Assembly: GCA_963807355.1 (NCBI GenBank)
Contig: CAWEBX010000002.1
Coordinates: 52,855-116,854 of the forward strand
Direction: 5' to 3'
DNA: 64,000 bases
Origin: Nitrobacter sp963807355
GTDB lineage: Bacteria > Pseudomonadota > Alphaproteobacteria > Rhizobiales > Xanthobacteraceae
Shown here: one piece after another, positions 34,262 to 42,626 of the stretch
How the letters are laid out: every line of letters begins with the position of its first letter
Numbering within the stretch: the first letter of the stretch is position 1
Notes under the pieces: generated by a model
The model's database searches: none
The model's input: the letters and a program-made list of their open reading frames with translations, nothing else
Told to the model about the DNA's origin: nothing
Program-made: the position numbers and the translations under genes

Positions 34262-34987
34262 GCCCAAGCTCCGGAAACGTTAGCTTTCATCCTGCTCCAA
34301 GGTGCGCTGGCGACCTCCGCTTTCGCCCACGATATCCATTCTAAACCAGATGCGGCGGTGCCACCGGCGTTCGACGTTACCAGCGCCTCCGCCTCGACCG
34401 ACGGCCGGCTTGCCACCTTCGCCATGGAGGTCAGCGGCGATGCCGGTTCGCTGAAACCGCAAAAGGTCGGAAAGCTCGCCGGCGCCAAAGTGGACGCCTA
34501 CGTCTGGCCGACCAAGCTCGATCCCGCGACGGTCGGCTTTGCTAAAGGTTCCGGCATCCTGGCGCTCGCCATTACCGCGCATCCGGACTTTGACGACACA
34601 CCGCTGTTCGACGAAAACGGCGATGGCGATCCGACCAATGACGGCGCGGGCTGGCATTCGCACTGGGTGGTGCTAGCCAGCGACAAGGGCTGCGCCGGCG
34701 GCCTCAAGGTGCTGGACATTTCGCCGGGGCAGGATCTATTGCCGGCCACCGCGCCCGGCCTGCCTCTCGCGTTGGACAGCCCAGGCATGAGCCCCATTCT
34801 TAAAGGACAAACGGTGCGTATTACCGTGCCAGTAAAGGGAGCGGAGAACGTCAACTTTGATGCCGTCGCCGCGCATCTGCAGGTCAACGAAGCCGGAAAG
34901 GCACCGCTTCTTTGCGTCACCGGCACCTACAAGGTCGCTTCCGGCAATCTCACATTGCCGGGCATCGTCACCAGGGAAAAGAAATAG
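34250..34987 (+). CDS. Probable secreted protein of unknown function, divergent from marR
   Basis: A 245-residue protein. Residues about 10-26 (LAFILLQGALATSAFA) look like the hydrophobic core and cleavage site of a Sec signal peptide, but the stretch before it has no basic residue, so the true start may differ from ATG 34250. The mature part is beta-rich and contains LFDENGDGDPTND, a DxNxDG calcium-loop-like motif, followed by HSHWVV. No family is recognised. The start overlaps the marR start by 12 bases, so the two genes share a control region and the MarR protein may have regulated this gene. Confidence 0.75.
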   Translation: MPIHAQAPETLAFILLQGALATSAFAHDIHSKPDAAVPPAFDVTSASASTDGRLATFAMEVSGDAGSLKPQKVGKLAGAKVDAYVWPTKLDPATVGFAKGSGILALAITAHPDFDDTPLFDENGDGDPTNDGAGWHSHWVVLASDKGCAGGLKVLDISPGQDLLPATAPGLPLALDSPGMSPILKGQTVRITVPVKGAENVNFDAVAAHLQVNEAGKAPLLCVTGTYKVASGNLTLPGIVTREKK

Positions 34988-35007
34988 GCATTTGAGCTGC
35001 GCGACCG

Positions 35008-35406
35008 TTATGCCGGTACCAGCGCAGCCTCCTCGTCGTCGGCCAGGTCGTCGAGCGGCACGAACGTGCTGAGCGGCTTTGTTGACAACGTAATGGGCTT
35101 GCGCTGGCTGTGCTGCGACGGAGCATGGGGTTGCCGTGCGTTGCGTGACAGCGCGAACAGCGTGGAACCGACGCGGCCACCGAGTGCGACCAGATCGCGC
35201 TCGGTGCAGCTTGAAGCGATTGACAAAGCCAGTGCGTGCAGATGGCTCCGGTGGTAGCAGAACAGTGCCAGCATCGCTCGTACATCCGGAGCGACGCTGG
35301 CAATGAGCTGAGGCAACCCATGCTCGCTGGCGCGATACATGGCGCCCAACAGATCATCCTTGACTGGGCAGATGTCGTTCTCGAAAGCGTCGGCGCTAGA
35401 GCACAT
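35008..35406 (-). CDS. Small protein of unknown function
   Basis: A 132-residue protein beginning MCSSADAFENDICPVKDDLL, mostly helical in the first 70 residues, then polar with Ser/Pro and an acidic C-terminal end (DDLADDEEAALV). ATG 35406 has GAGGAG 8 bases upstream, which is the main reason to accept it. No domain is recognised and no operon partner is seen; the preceding gene converges on it. Confidence 0.65.
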   Translation of the reverse strand: MCSSADAFENDICPVKDDLLGAMYRASEHGLPQLIASVAPDVRAMLALFCYHRSHLHALALSIASSCTERDLVALGGRVGSTLFALSRNARQPHAPSQHSQRKPITLSTKPLSTFVPLDDLADDEEAALVPA

Positions 35407-35566
35407 GCGCAACTCTCCTCAAGTCCTGAGGATGCAACACAATTCCCTAACGAGAAGTTAACCACGCCCGCAAAGTCAGGCCGGGGAGACTTGCATTCCG
35501 GTTCCGAATCAAACCGGGCCATGATTCGCGATTCGCAGGTGCCGCCGCCAGATCACGTATTTCAGG

Positions 35567-35971
35567 TCACGCGTTGAATGCCATGACGATCGCCAGCCCG
35601 AATCCGGTGAGATGATGCAGTGTCTGATCGACGCCTATCAGCGTCCAGAACCACGGGTGTTCATGTGTCACGTCGAAGGCGGAGACACAGATACCCTTGG
35701 CGCGATCCACGACGATATGAATCGCGAAATCGATAAAGGCGATGAACCAGAAGCGTGGCGCGATAAGCAGAATCAGCACCAGCGCCAACACGAGATGCAC
35801 GAGACAGTGCGAGAGCAGCGGCAGCGCCCAGCCGGTCTTTTGATCCTTGCCGACCGCCATCCAGGAATTCTGCAACACGAAATCGGCCAACACATGCTTG
35901 ATGGTCAGCACGACCATCCAGCCAACAAGCGGACCCACTGCGATCGACGACGACAACGAAGGAAGTATCAC
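35567..35971 (-). CDS. DUF3307 family membrane protein
   Basis: A 134-residue integral membrane protein with about four helices. The family motif HVLADFVLQNSWMA lies near 26-39, with later LLSHCLVHLVLAL, FAIHIVVDRAKG and LGVDQTLHHLTG-like blocks giving conserved His and Asp in the membrane. The function of DUF3307 is unknown. The start is GTG 35971 with AGGGG about 8 bases upstream. It is flanked by unrelated genes. Confidence 0.82.
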   Translation of the reverse strand: MILPSLSSSIAVGPLVGWMVVLTIKHVLADFVLQNSWMAVGKDQKTGWALPLLSHCLVHLVLALVLILLIAPRFWFIAFIDFAIHIVVDRAKGICVSAFDVTHEHPWFWTLIGVDQTLHHLTGFGLAIVMAFNA

Positions 35972-36101
35972 GCAGACGCCCCTGCTAATGTCCGGTTTTT
36001 GAAGTTCGCATATTCATGAACGAGGCAAGCTGTGCGAGCGTACTGCGCATCGAGCGGCTCAAACACCTTCATTATGCCATCTCTGGACCGGGATACACCG
36101 C

Positions 36102-36983
36102 TCAATCGACCCTCCGGGTGTCGGCACCGGCCCGCTCCCTTATCCCCGCGATAACACGCTTCAACGATTCCTGCTGGGGATCACAATCCACGGCCGCCCG
36201 CGCCTCGGCTATTGAGGCACCCAGATCAGAGCAGTACATCGCGCCGTCGAAGGTCGGTTTGACAAGATGGTCGATGATCAGATTCCAGTTACGCAGATTC
36301 TGAGCGTAATCGTCCCCGTATCCCTGCACCATTTCGGCCGTCGCAACCACCGCGGCGACTGCGGCAGGCTGCTTTGCCAGGCTGCGATCGATCATATGTA
36401 GCCAGCGCTCGACCCAAACGCGCTCATTGGCATAACGGAGAGATGACAGCCGCCATCGCCTGAGCGACGTCTTGATTTTGAGGGATCGAAGCCCCAATCC
36501 GCTCGCTGCGCTGAACCGCATGGTAACCGGCAGGTGCCGCCACCCGAGATAGTCAAGCAGCGAGAGCACAGGATCGGCTCCCCGTTTTGGGAGCACGCAC
36601 ACCAGCTCGTCGAGACGTAGCTTGCGAATATCGGACGGAACATGCGGACCCATTCGGAATTCAGCAAGCTTGAGCTGCGCCATGCGGATAGGATCGTCAT
36701 ACGCCATACGCGCGGCCATCAGACGCGCGATATCGGCAAACACTTCATCATCAACATTGCGCCGGCCGATGAACCGCCGAAGCCGCGCGACATAAAGCTG
36801 CGCGTAACCTGCTCCTTGATAATCGATCAGGTGTTTCACGCCATCGACCGCCACACGCCTCGCTTCTTCAGGCATGTCCGCCGGCAGCGTCGGAATCAGA
36901 TGGTTGTTCTCGCCTGAAACAGTCGCGAACATCGAACGGATGGCGGGAAGAACGTCTGCGGCTTTGCTTCTGCCGAAATTCAT
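36102..36983 (-). CDS. DUF6537-like protein (indolepyruvate oxidoreductase C-terminal type)
   Basis: A 293-residue soluble protein. Its layout (LIDYQGAGYAQLYVARLRRF at about 52-71, then a helical stretch with ARLMAARMAYDDPIRMAQLK) resembles the C-terminal DUF6537 region of indolepyruvate ferredoxin oxidoreductase subunits, here without the catalytic oxidoreductase domains. This assignment is by eye and tentative. ATG 36983 overlaps the stop of the upstream cyclic-nucleotide-binding gene by 4 bases, so the two are translationally coupled and may work together. Confidence 0.6.
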   Translation of the reverse strand: MNFGRSKAADVLPAIRSMFATVSGENNHLIPTLPADMPEEARRVAVDGVKHLIDYQGAGYAQLYVARLRRFIGRRNVDDEVFADIARLMAARMAYDDPIRMAQLKLAEFRMGPHVPSDIRKLRLDELVCVLPKRGADPVLSLLDYLGWRHLPVTMRFSAASGLGLRSLKIKTSLRRWRLSSLRYANERVWVERWLHMIDRSLAKQPAAVAAVVATAEMVQGYGDDYAQNLRNWNLIIDHLVKPTFDGAMYCSDLGASIAEARAAVDCDPQQESLKRVIAGIRERAGADTRRVD

Positions 36984-37648
36984 GCGAGCTTAGGCGTCAT
37001 GACCGCGGGCGCCGCATGTTCAGCGAGCCGCTCTTCGAGCCTGCCAATGTTCTGAAAAAGCCGCGCGCTGGCCAGCCGCAGGAAATAGAAACCGAATTCC
37101 GGATTCTGGACGTAAAGCTCCTCGACTTGGCGATAGCTCACGCTGAGCACCGTGCCGCTCTCGATGCACTCCAGCGATTGGGTGCGCTCGTTGTAAGGAG
37201 ACAGCATGCCGAGCTCACCAACTATTGCGCCAACCGGAAGCTCAATGCCGGACTCCACCAGACGGTAGCGGCCGCTGACGATGTAGAACATCGTCTCCGC
37301 CTTTTCGTTCTTATAGAACAGCATTTCTCCGGTCTCGCACTTGCGCTTGGTCATAAAGGGCTTCAGCCAGTCCATCGATAGATCGCTGTTGACGGACTTC
37401 TTCACCTCGCGCACGAGCAGAAGCATCTGGTGCAAGCGATATCCGTTGAGACAGAATAGTCCCGCGTGGAGCCCCAATTGCAGGAAATTGTGGAGCGGAA
37501 GCGCAGTGATCATCAGCATGAGATTGGCCAGCATGCCGAAAGCACGGAGCGGGATCATGGTCCGCATGGTGCAGGTGGCTACCACAAAGAACGAAGCGGC
37601 CACGCCGCCGACGGTCCCGAAATGTTCGGCTAAATGTGATATGTCCAT
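36980..37648 (-). CDS. Membrane protein with cyclic nucleotide-binding domain (Popeye-like layout)
   Basis: A 222-residue protein with about three N-terminal hydrophobic segments (10-85) and a cNMP-binding beta-roll (about 100-205) containing KNEKAETMFYIVSGRYRLVE and PVGAIVGELGMLSP. The latter is the phosphate-binding cassette position, but it lacks the canonical RxA end, so binding of cAMP or cGMP is not assured. Three helices followed by one cNMP domain is the Popeye-protein topology. ATG 37648 is preferred; a longer frame upstream has no conserved character. The DUF6537-like gene follows with a 4-base overlap. Confidence 0.8.
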   Translation of the reverse strand: MDISHLAEHFGTVGGVAASFFVVATCTMRTMIPLRAFGMLANLMLMITALPLHNFLQLGLHAGLFCLNGYRLHQMLLLVREVKKSVNSDLSMDWLKPFMTKRKCETGEMLFYKNEKAETMFYIVSGRYRLVESGIELPVGAIVGELGMLSPYNERTQSLECIESGTVLSVSYRQVEELYVQNPEFGFYFLRLASARLFQNIGRLEERLAEHAAPAVMTPKLA

Positions 37649-38041
37649 GGCAATCCAGCCAAAATTCCTGACGTGATGAGAAGCGTAGCGAACTATAGGG
37701 AAAACAGCGGAAGTTATACCGAATTCTATCCAATATCCCGGCAAAAAACGCGCGCTGGGGGAGAGCGGCCTTTGTCCATGAGCGTGGAGCTTGATCACCG
37801 CCAGGCGAGCTCGCAACTGGCAAGGGCTGGATTAGACGCATCCTGTTGCGGACGTTCCGCAGACCGGAAACGGATCACATCAGTTTGTCTCGAAAGCATC
37901 GAGCCTCGAGGACGGTTGGGTCAATTCCCTTGCAGAAGAAAGATTGTATGCTAACCGGCCGTGCCTTTAAGCTAAGCTGCCTGCAGACATCTGCCCCGGC
38001 AAATTTCAGCGGTGCCGGCATGACATTGCAGTGGGGGCCGG
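37649..38041. other. Divergent intergenic region
   Basis: No gene is seen between the cNMP-binding protein gene and the histidine kinase gene. It must contain the promoters for both. The part at 37680-37740 is AT-richer than its surroundings. Confidence 0.4.
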
Positions 38042-39040
38042 ATGGCCAAGTGGATCGAGGAATTCCGGCACGGATGGCAGGGAGTCTCCGAGCCTCCGGC
38101 GGTTCTGGGTTTCGGCCTCACGGCCGCCTGCCTAATGCTCGCCACCGCGTTCCGCTTCGGCATCTCGCTGCTGCGAACGGACGTGCCTTACAGCATCTAT
38201 CTTCCCGGCGTTTTTGTCGCAGCCGCGTTCGGCGGAGAGCGAGCCGGAATTGCCGCCGCGATTGGCGGCGCAGCTCTCGGCCTGATGCTGAATTTCGGCG
38301 AGGCGCCGCAGATTATGGCCGCGGCAATACTTATGGCGATCTATTTCGTCGTCGCGGCGCTCATCATCCTGGGGGTGCGACGCCATCGTTCTCTAGTCGT
38401 TCATCACCGCGAACTCACGACCGAACTCGAAAAGGAACAGCGCTATCGCGAACTCTTGGTGGAAGAACTCCGCCACCGCCTCAAGAACAAACTCGCCACT
38501 ATTCATGCGGTGACCAGACAGGCGCTTCACGATTATCCGGCGGCCCGGGCCAAGATCGACGGCTGCTTCGGCGCGCTGGCCACAGCCGATGACCTGATCG
38601 CACGCACCGACGAACGTGGCTGCGATATCATCGATCTGCTGCGCTCGGAGCTCGGCCCCTACGGCCACGTCCGGTTTACGCTGAACGGCGGCCCCCTCTT
38701 TCTGCCGACGAAGCTCGCGGTCAGTTTGGCGCTGATGTTTCACGAACTCGCCACCAACGCCGCCAAATACGGCGCGTTCTCCACGCCCCATGGCCTGCTC
38801 CATGTGTCTTGGACTGTAACCAACGGCCTGCTGTCAATCGTCTGGGACGAATCAGGCGGGCCTATGATCACTGCGCAGGGCAAGCCGGGGTTTGGAACGC
38901 AGCTCCTGAATGCCGGTCTGCGGGCGTTCGACGGGAAAGCGGAGATCGCGTTCCTCGGCACAGGGCTGCACTGCATGATGCAATGTCGGATCGATCCGCC
39001 ACCGGCCGATAAGAAAAGCGGAAGTTTATCCGGGCGGTAG
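38042..39040 (+). CDS. HWE-family sensor histidine kinase
   Basis: A 332-residue membrane sensor kinase. About four hydrophobic segments (20-112) form a DUF4118-like membrane region, and a coiled linker (118-140) leads into the kinase. The H-box is EELRHRLKNKLATIHAV with H145. The N-box HELATNAAKYGA carries H234 and N239. The motif WDESGGP, with W268 and E270, defines the HWE class, and GFGTQLL is the G-box. HWE kinases in alphaproteobacteria often feed the PhyR/EcfG general stress response or single-domain regulators. No partner is adjacent, but a FATGUY-like receiver lies 2 kb away. Confidence 0.9.
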   Translation: MAKWIEEFRHGWQGVSEPPAVLGFGLTAACLMLATAFRFGISLLRTDVPYSIYLPGVFVAAAFGGERAGIAAAIGGAALGLMLNFGEAPQIMAAAILMAIYFVVAALIILGVRRHRSLVVHHRELTTELEKEQRYRELLVEELRHRLKNKLATIHAVTRQALHDYPAARAKIDGCFGALATADDLIARTDERGCDIIDLLRSELGPYGHVRFTLNGGPLFLPTKLAVSLALMFHELATNAAKYGAFSTPHGLLHVSWTVTNGLLSIVWDESGGPMITAQGKPGFGTQLLNAGLRAFDGKAEIAFLGTGLHCMMQCRIDPPPADKKSGSLSGR

Positions 39041-39297
39041 TTCTTGCAGCGCGACGGGGTCGGTGGAGCGCAGATGCAGGAGTTGATCGCCACATCTTCA
39101 GCATAGGTATCTCGGCATCCGATCGCGACGACCCGCATGTTGGCTCGCCAAGGTATGGCCAGAAAAAGGCCACAGCCGCCCGCCCATTCGCTCAAACTTG
39201 CCGCGTGAGGGGCGCGGGAACGCAATGCAGAGCTCTCGGTTCTAGTTGATGTTGCGCTGCGACGTGCGAGCTTGATGACCTCGACAAGGAGTTCCAC

Positions 39298-39552
39298 ATG
39301 CGAAAGTACATTCTGTCTATGGCTGCCGCGGTTTCCCTCGGCGCGGCCACTCCGGCGATGGCCTATGACTCCGGTAGTCTTCTCTCGATGCAAGAGGCGC
39401 TTGGCGTCGCGTTTGAAGTCGGTATTGCCGCTGTCTCTGACGCGGAGTTCGCCGGTCATGAGTGGCAGATCGAAGGCCGCGACGCAGCCGGCCAGTATAT
39501 GGAAGTCGACGTCGATGCCACGACGGGCGCGGTGCTCAACGTCGACCGATAA
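39298..39552 (+). CDS. Small secreted PepSY-domain protein
   Basis: An 84-residue protein with a Sec signal peptide (1-22, cleavage after ATPAMA) and a single PepSY-type domain (about 30-82) with EWQIEGRDAAGQYMEVDVDA and the common ending TGAVLNVDR. PepSY proteins are thought to modulate peptidases or respond to stress; in other rhizobial genomes similar small proteins accompany two-component systems. GGAG lies 5-8 bases upstream of ATG 39298. Confidence 0.88.
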   Translation: MRKYILSMAAAVSLGAATPAMAYDSGSLLSMQEALGVAFEVGIAAVSDAEFAGHEWQIEGRDAAGQYMEVDVDATTGAVLNVDR

Positions 39553-39633
39553 ATACCATTAGATCGAACAAGGCCACGAATGTTCCGAGGTTGCAGCACC
39601 GCGCCAGCACTCGACGCCCGGCGAATAACTTTG

Positions 39634-40842
39634 TTATTTGCCACGCTGAACGTCCACGGGCTGGACGCGGGGCGCCACCAAGATCGGTCCGTATCGGAGC
39701 GCGAACAGGCCGAAGCTGCCGATCCACAACGCAGCCGAAACCTCGATCAACATCGCTGACGATCCGCTATCCCAAGCTGCCACCCGCGCGATGGCGGCGA
39801 GTATCACGAGCAGGTAGATCAAGGCGGTGATCCGATCCGCTGTGAGGGCGCGTCCGGTGTGGCCGAGCGAAACGCGAGTCATGACACCAAGCGTCATCGT
39901 TCCGATGGCGCCGGCGGTCAGCGCGTGGACTGCCGCGGCCTGAGGCACATGATCGGTCAGCATCGAAACGCCCAGCAAAGCCGCCCCGACGATGACCCAC
40001 AGATATCCGATGTGAAGAACGGTCAATAGCGGTTCGGCCCTGGCGGCCATGCCGCGCCAGCGGCCGAGCCGCCAAAGATTGAGCGCCGCGGCGAGAAGCA
40101 ACAGCCACCCGAAAGGCCAGACCCCGGGAAAAATCGCCCATCCGATCATCCCCGCATGGAGCATCACAAGTGCGAGGCTATCGATGTGTCCGTGCTCGGG
40201 CGGAAGGCGGGGCGCATTTTTCTTGACGAGCCAGGTACGCGTGAAACTCGGGACGATCCGGCCGCCGACGACCGAGATCAGGACGATGATCGCGGTCAGC
40301 GCCAGGCGCCATCCCAGACCCGCGGGTACCGAAGAACCTGCGAGCTCCAGATACATCAGAAGATCTGCGACGCCGAGCACGGCAATAGGGACCGGCATGA
40401 CCATGTTGCGCCAGTTGCGGCCCACAATGATTTCGCGAGCGACAACCCCGCAAAGCACGAATGGGAAAGCAAGATCGATTGCCGCAGCCAGCCCGAGCGG
40501 GATCGACATTGAAACGAGACACGTAACGCGACTCGTGAGCCACAACGTCGCCAGTGCGGCGAGCGGCAGACCGCTGATCGGGGCGCGGCCGGTCCAGTTC
40601 GGAATCGCGGTCAGCAGAAAACCGGCGATCACAGCCAGGACGAACCCGAACAGCATTTCATGGATATGCCATGTGAGGGGATCGAAGCGGCTGGGCAGCG
40701 TGAGCCCCATTGCGAGCATGGCGATCCATCCGGCGAGCGCCACCGCCGACCAGACGCCAGCCATCAGGAAGAACGGTCTGAAGCCGATCGTCCAGATCGC
40801 AAACGGCCTCGCTCTTGCATTCTCCACTTCCGACATGGCCAT
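39634..40842 (-). CDS. nnrS: NnrS family membrane protein
   Basis: A 402-residue membrane protein with about 12 helices. Near the start the family motif GFRPFFLMAGVWSA is followed by WHIHEMLFGFVLAVIAGFLL, whose His residues are typical NnrS haem/copper ligands; PQAAVHALTAGAIGTMTLGV lies in the C-terminal half. NnrS proteins are part of the nitric oxide response, controlled by NnrR/Fnr-type regulators, and protect cells under NO stress. ATG 40842 is used, with GGGAGGA 6-7 bases upstream. A Crp/Fnr-type regulator gene lies 740 bases away in opposite orientation. Confidence 0.9.
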   Translation of the reverse strand: MAMSEVENARARPFAIWTIGFRPFFLMAGVWSAVALAGWIAMLAMGLTLPSRFDPLTWHIHEMLFGFVLAVIAGFLLTAIPNWTGRAPISGLPLAALATLWLTSRVTCLVSMSIPLGLAAAIDLAFPFVLCGVVAREIIVGRNWRNMVMPVPIAVLGVADLLMYLELAGSSVPAGLGWRLALTAIIVLISVVGGRIVPSFTRTWLVKKNAPRLPPEHGHIDSLALVMLHAGMIGWAIFPGVWPFGWLLLLAAALNLWRLGRWRGMAARAEPLLTVLHIGYLWVIVGAALLGVSMLTDHVPQAAAVHALTAGAIGTMTLGVMTRVSLGHTGRALTADRITALIYLLVILAAIARVAAWDSGSSAMLIEVSAALWIGSFGLFALRYGPILVAPRVQPVDVQRGK

Positions 40843-41007
40843 GCGCTATCCTCCCATGGTTCCGCGCGACCATATCAGCAAGTGCGGTGTTTAGTGCGCG
40901 GTCTGGATGGTATCCTCGATGCTCGCGCCTGAGATTGCGTGGGCACAGCTTGCACGCTCAGGTTTTGAGTCGGAAAAACCGTACTATCACCGCAGACGAT
41001 GCTCGGA

Positions 41008-41415
41008 TTAGCCCGGGTTGCAGCTTCGCCAGTTCGACAAGATCGCGAACAATTCATCGCGCGAAAACGGTTTCGAAAGTCTGGGCCGATCCGAGTATTC
41101 CGCTGGAAAGGCTTTGTCGCCGCTATAGCCAGTCACGAAAGCAAACGGAATCTTCAACGCGGCCAGCCGATTGGCGACTGCAAAACTTTTATCTTCCGAA
41201 AGGCCGACGTCAAGAAGCGCGAAGTCGGGAGCGCGTTCTGCGATCATGGCCAGCGCCTGCGCCACATTTGAAGCAGTCCGGGCTGACATCACGCCAAACT
41301 CCGCAACGGTCTGCTCAACGTCGATCGCGATAATGACATCGTCCTCAACGATCAACACGTCGCGAGGGATGCCGGCTGGCTTTGAAGCCGGATCATCGGG
41401 AACAACGGTATCCAT
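41008..41415 (-). CDS. Single-domain FATGUY-like response regulator
   Basis: A 135-residue receiver without output domain. The acidic residues are E24, D25 and D26; the phosphoacceptor D69 lies in FALLDVGLS; the switch motif is FVTGYSGD (positions 93-100), and K115 lies in LSKPFSRDEL. FVTGYS in place of the usual switch sequence marks the FATGUY-type receivers of alphaproteobacteria, which exchange phosphate with HWE/HisKA2 kinases. ATG 41415 is preferred to GTG 41424. Confidence 0.88.
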   Translation of the reverse strand: MDTVVPDDPASKPAGIPRDVLIVEDDVIIAIDVEQTVAEFGVMSARTASNVAQALAMIAERAPDFALLDVGLSEDKSFAVANRLAALKIPFAFVTGYSGDKAFPAEYSDRPRLSKPFSRDELFAILSNWRSCNPG

Positions 41416-41583
41416 AACTTCCACGAAGTGTCCGTCCGAACGCCACGGCGACGAACTCGGCTGGAACCCGACCTAATCGGTTCCCGCATGGAACTGACCA
41501 TAGCGGTGAAGCTTTGTCTGTTCACTTCTGCACATAACTTAATACGCGCTTGCGTTAGGAAGCGCTAAAAAGAAAGGCGCAGC

Positions 41584-42351
41584 ATGGCGGCACAGGACAC
41601 GAACCAGCAGGACCGACCGTACAACAACCTTCTGCGTCGGCTAAGCGATACCGATTTCAGACTGATCAAGTCCAGTCTCGAAACCGTCAGCAGTCAAAAC
41701 GACGACCTGCTCTATAATCCGGGAGACGATGTCGAAACCGTCCACTTTCCCTGCGGGTCCAGTCTCGCGTCCTATCTCGTCCCCAACGAGGATGGCCGCG
41801 ATGTCGAAACCATTCTGGTCGGACGGGAGGGGGCGGTCGGCGGCATCGTTAGTCACGGCCATCTGCCAGCCTATACACGCATTATGGTCAAGGTCGGCGG
41901 GCCATTCGTGCGGTTAGGGGTTGCGAAACTGGAAGCCGCAAAAACAAAATCCCCCACGCTGCAAGATCTCTTCGCGCGTTATGCCGACTGCATGCTGGCG
42001 CAGGTCTTTCAATCCACCGCCTGCAACGCCATCCATTCGATCGAGCAGCGCACGGCCAAGTGGATCCTCTCGGCGATGGAGCGTACCGGCAGCGATCTCG
42101 TACCACTTACCCACGAGCAGTTATCGACCATGCTGGGTGTCGGGCGCAGCTATACCAGCCGCGTGATCCAGACCTTCAAGATTGAAGGCGTTCTGGCGAC
42201 CCGGCGAGGCGCCATTCTGGTATGCGACCGGGCAGCCTTGGCTACTCGCGCCTGTCTCTGCAACGACGCCGTAAGGAACCATTTTGAAGAGGTTTTGCGT
42301 GGCGTTTACCCGACCGAAGCACCAAAGCGGTTCCCGTCATCTGCAAAATGA
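41584..42351 (+). CDS. Crp/Fnr family transcriptional regulator
   Basis: A 255-residue regulator with an N-terminal cNMP-type beta-roll (about 25-135; VHFPCGSSLASYLVPNEDGR) and a C-terminal winged helix (about 160-235; LTHEQLSTMLGVGRSYTSRV). It lacks the N-terminal Cys cluster of oxygen-sensing Fnr and the full cAMP-binding residues of Crp, so the signal is unknown. A C-terminal pair CLC could matter. In this bacterial group such proteins often control denitrification or NO-stress genes; nnrS nearby is a possible target, which is inference. Confidence 0.88.
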   Translation: MAAQDTNQQDRPYNNLLRRLSDTDFRLIKSSLETVSSQNDDLLYNPGDDVETVHFPCGSSLASYLVPNEDGRDVETILVGREGAVGGIVSHGHLPAYTRIMVKVGGPFVRLGVAKLEAAKTKSPTLQDLFARYADCMLAQVFQSTACNAIHSIEQRTAKWILSAMERTGSDLVPLTHEQLSTMLGVGRSYTSRVIQTFKIEGVLATRRGAILVCDRAALATRACLCNDAVRNHFEEVLRGVYPTEAPKRFPSSAK

Positions 42352-42626
42352 GTTCGCCAAACGGCAAACGACGCATTGTTTTTTGATGATTTCCGGCTAT
42401 ATAGCGTCGCAGCGAAAGAGCCGGAGCCGCAATGTGGCTGTTCGCACTTGATTCGGCATTTCAGACAAGAAGTGGCAATGACCTGGCCGGAAGCGACGAA
42501 TCCCTGACCGCTTTTGCCGCGTGAATCGATCACGCCGCGCCCTTCTCGTGACCTTATTCCCGCAAATAAGACCGCCGCCCAAAACATGGGCGATGCGCGG
42601 TTTTCTTGATGAAGAAGAATCAACCC

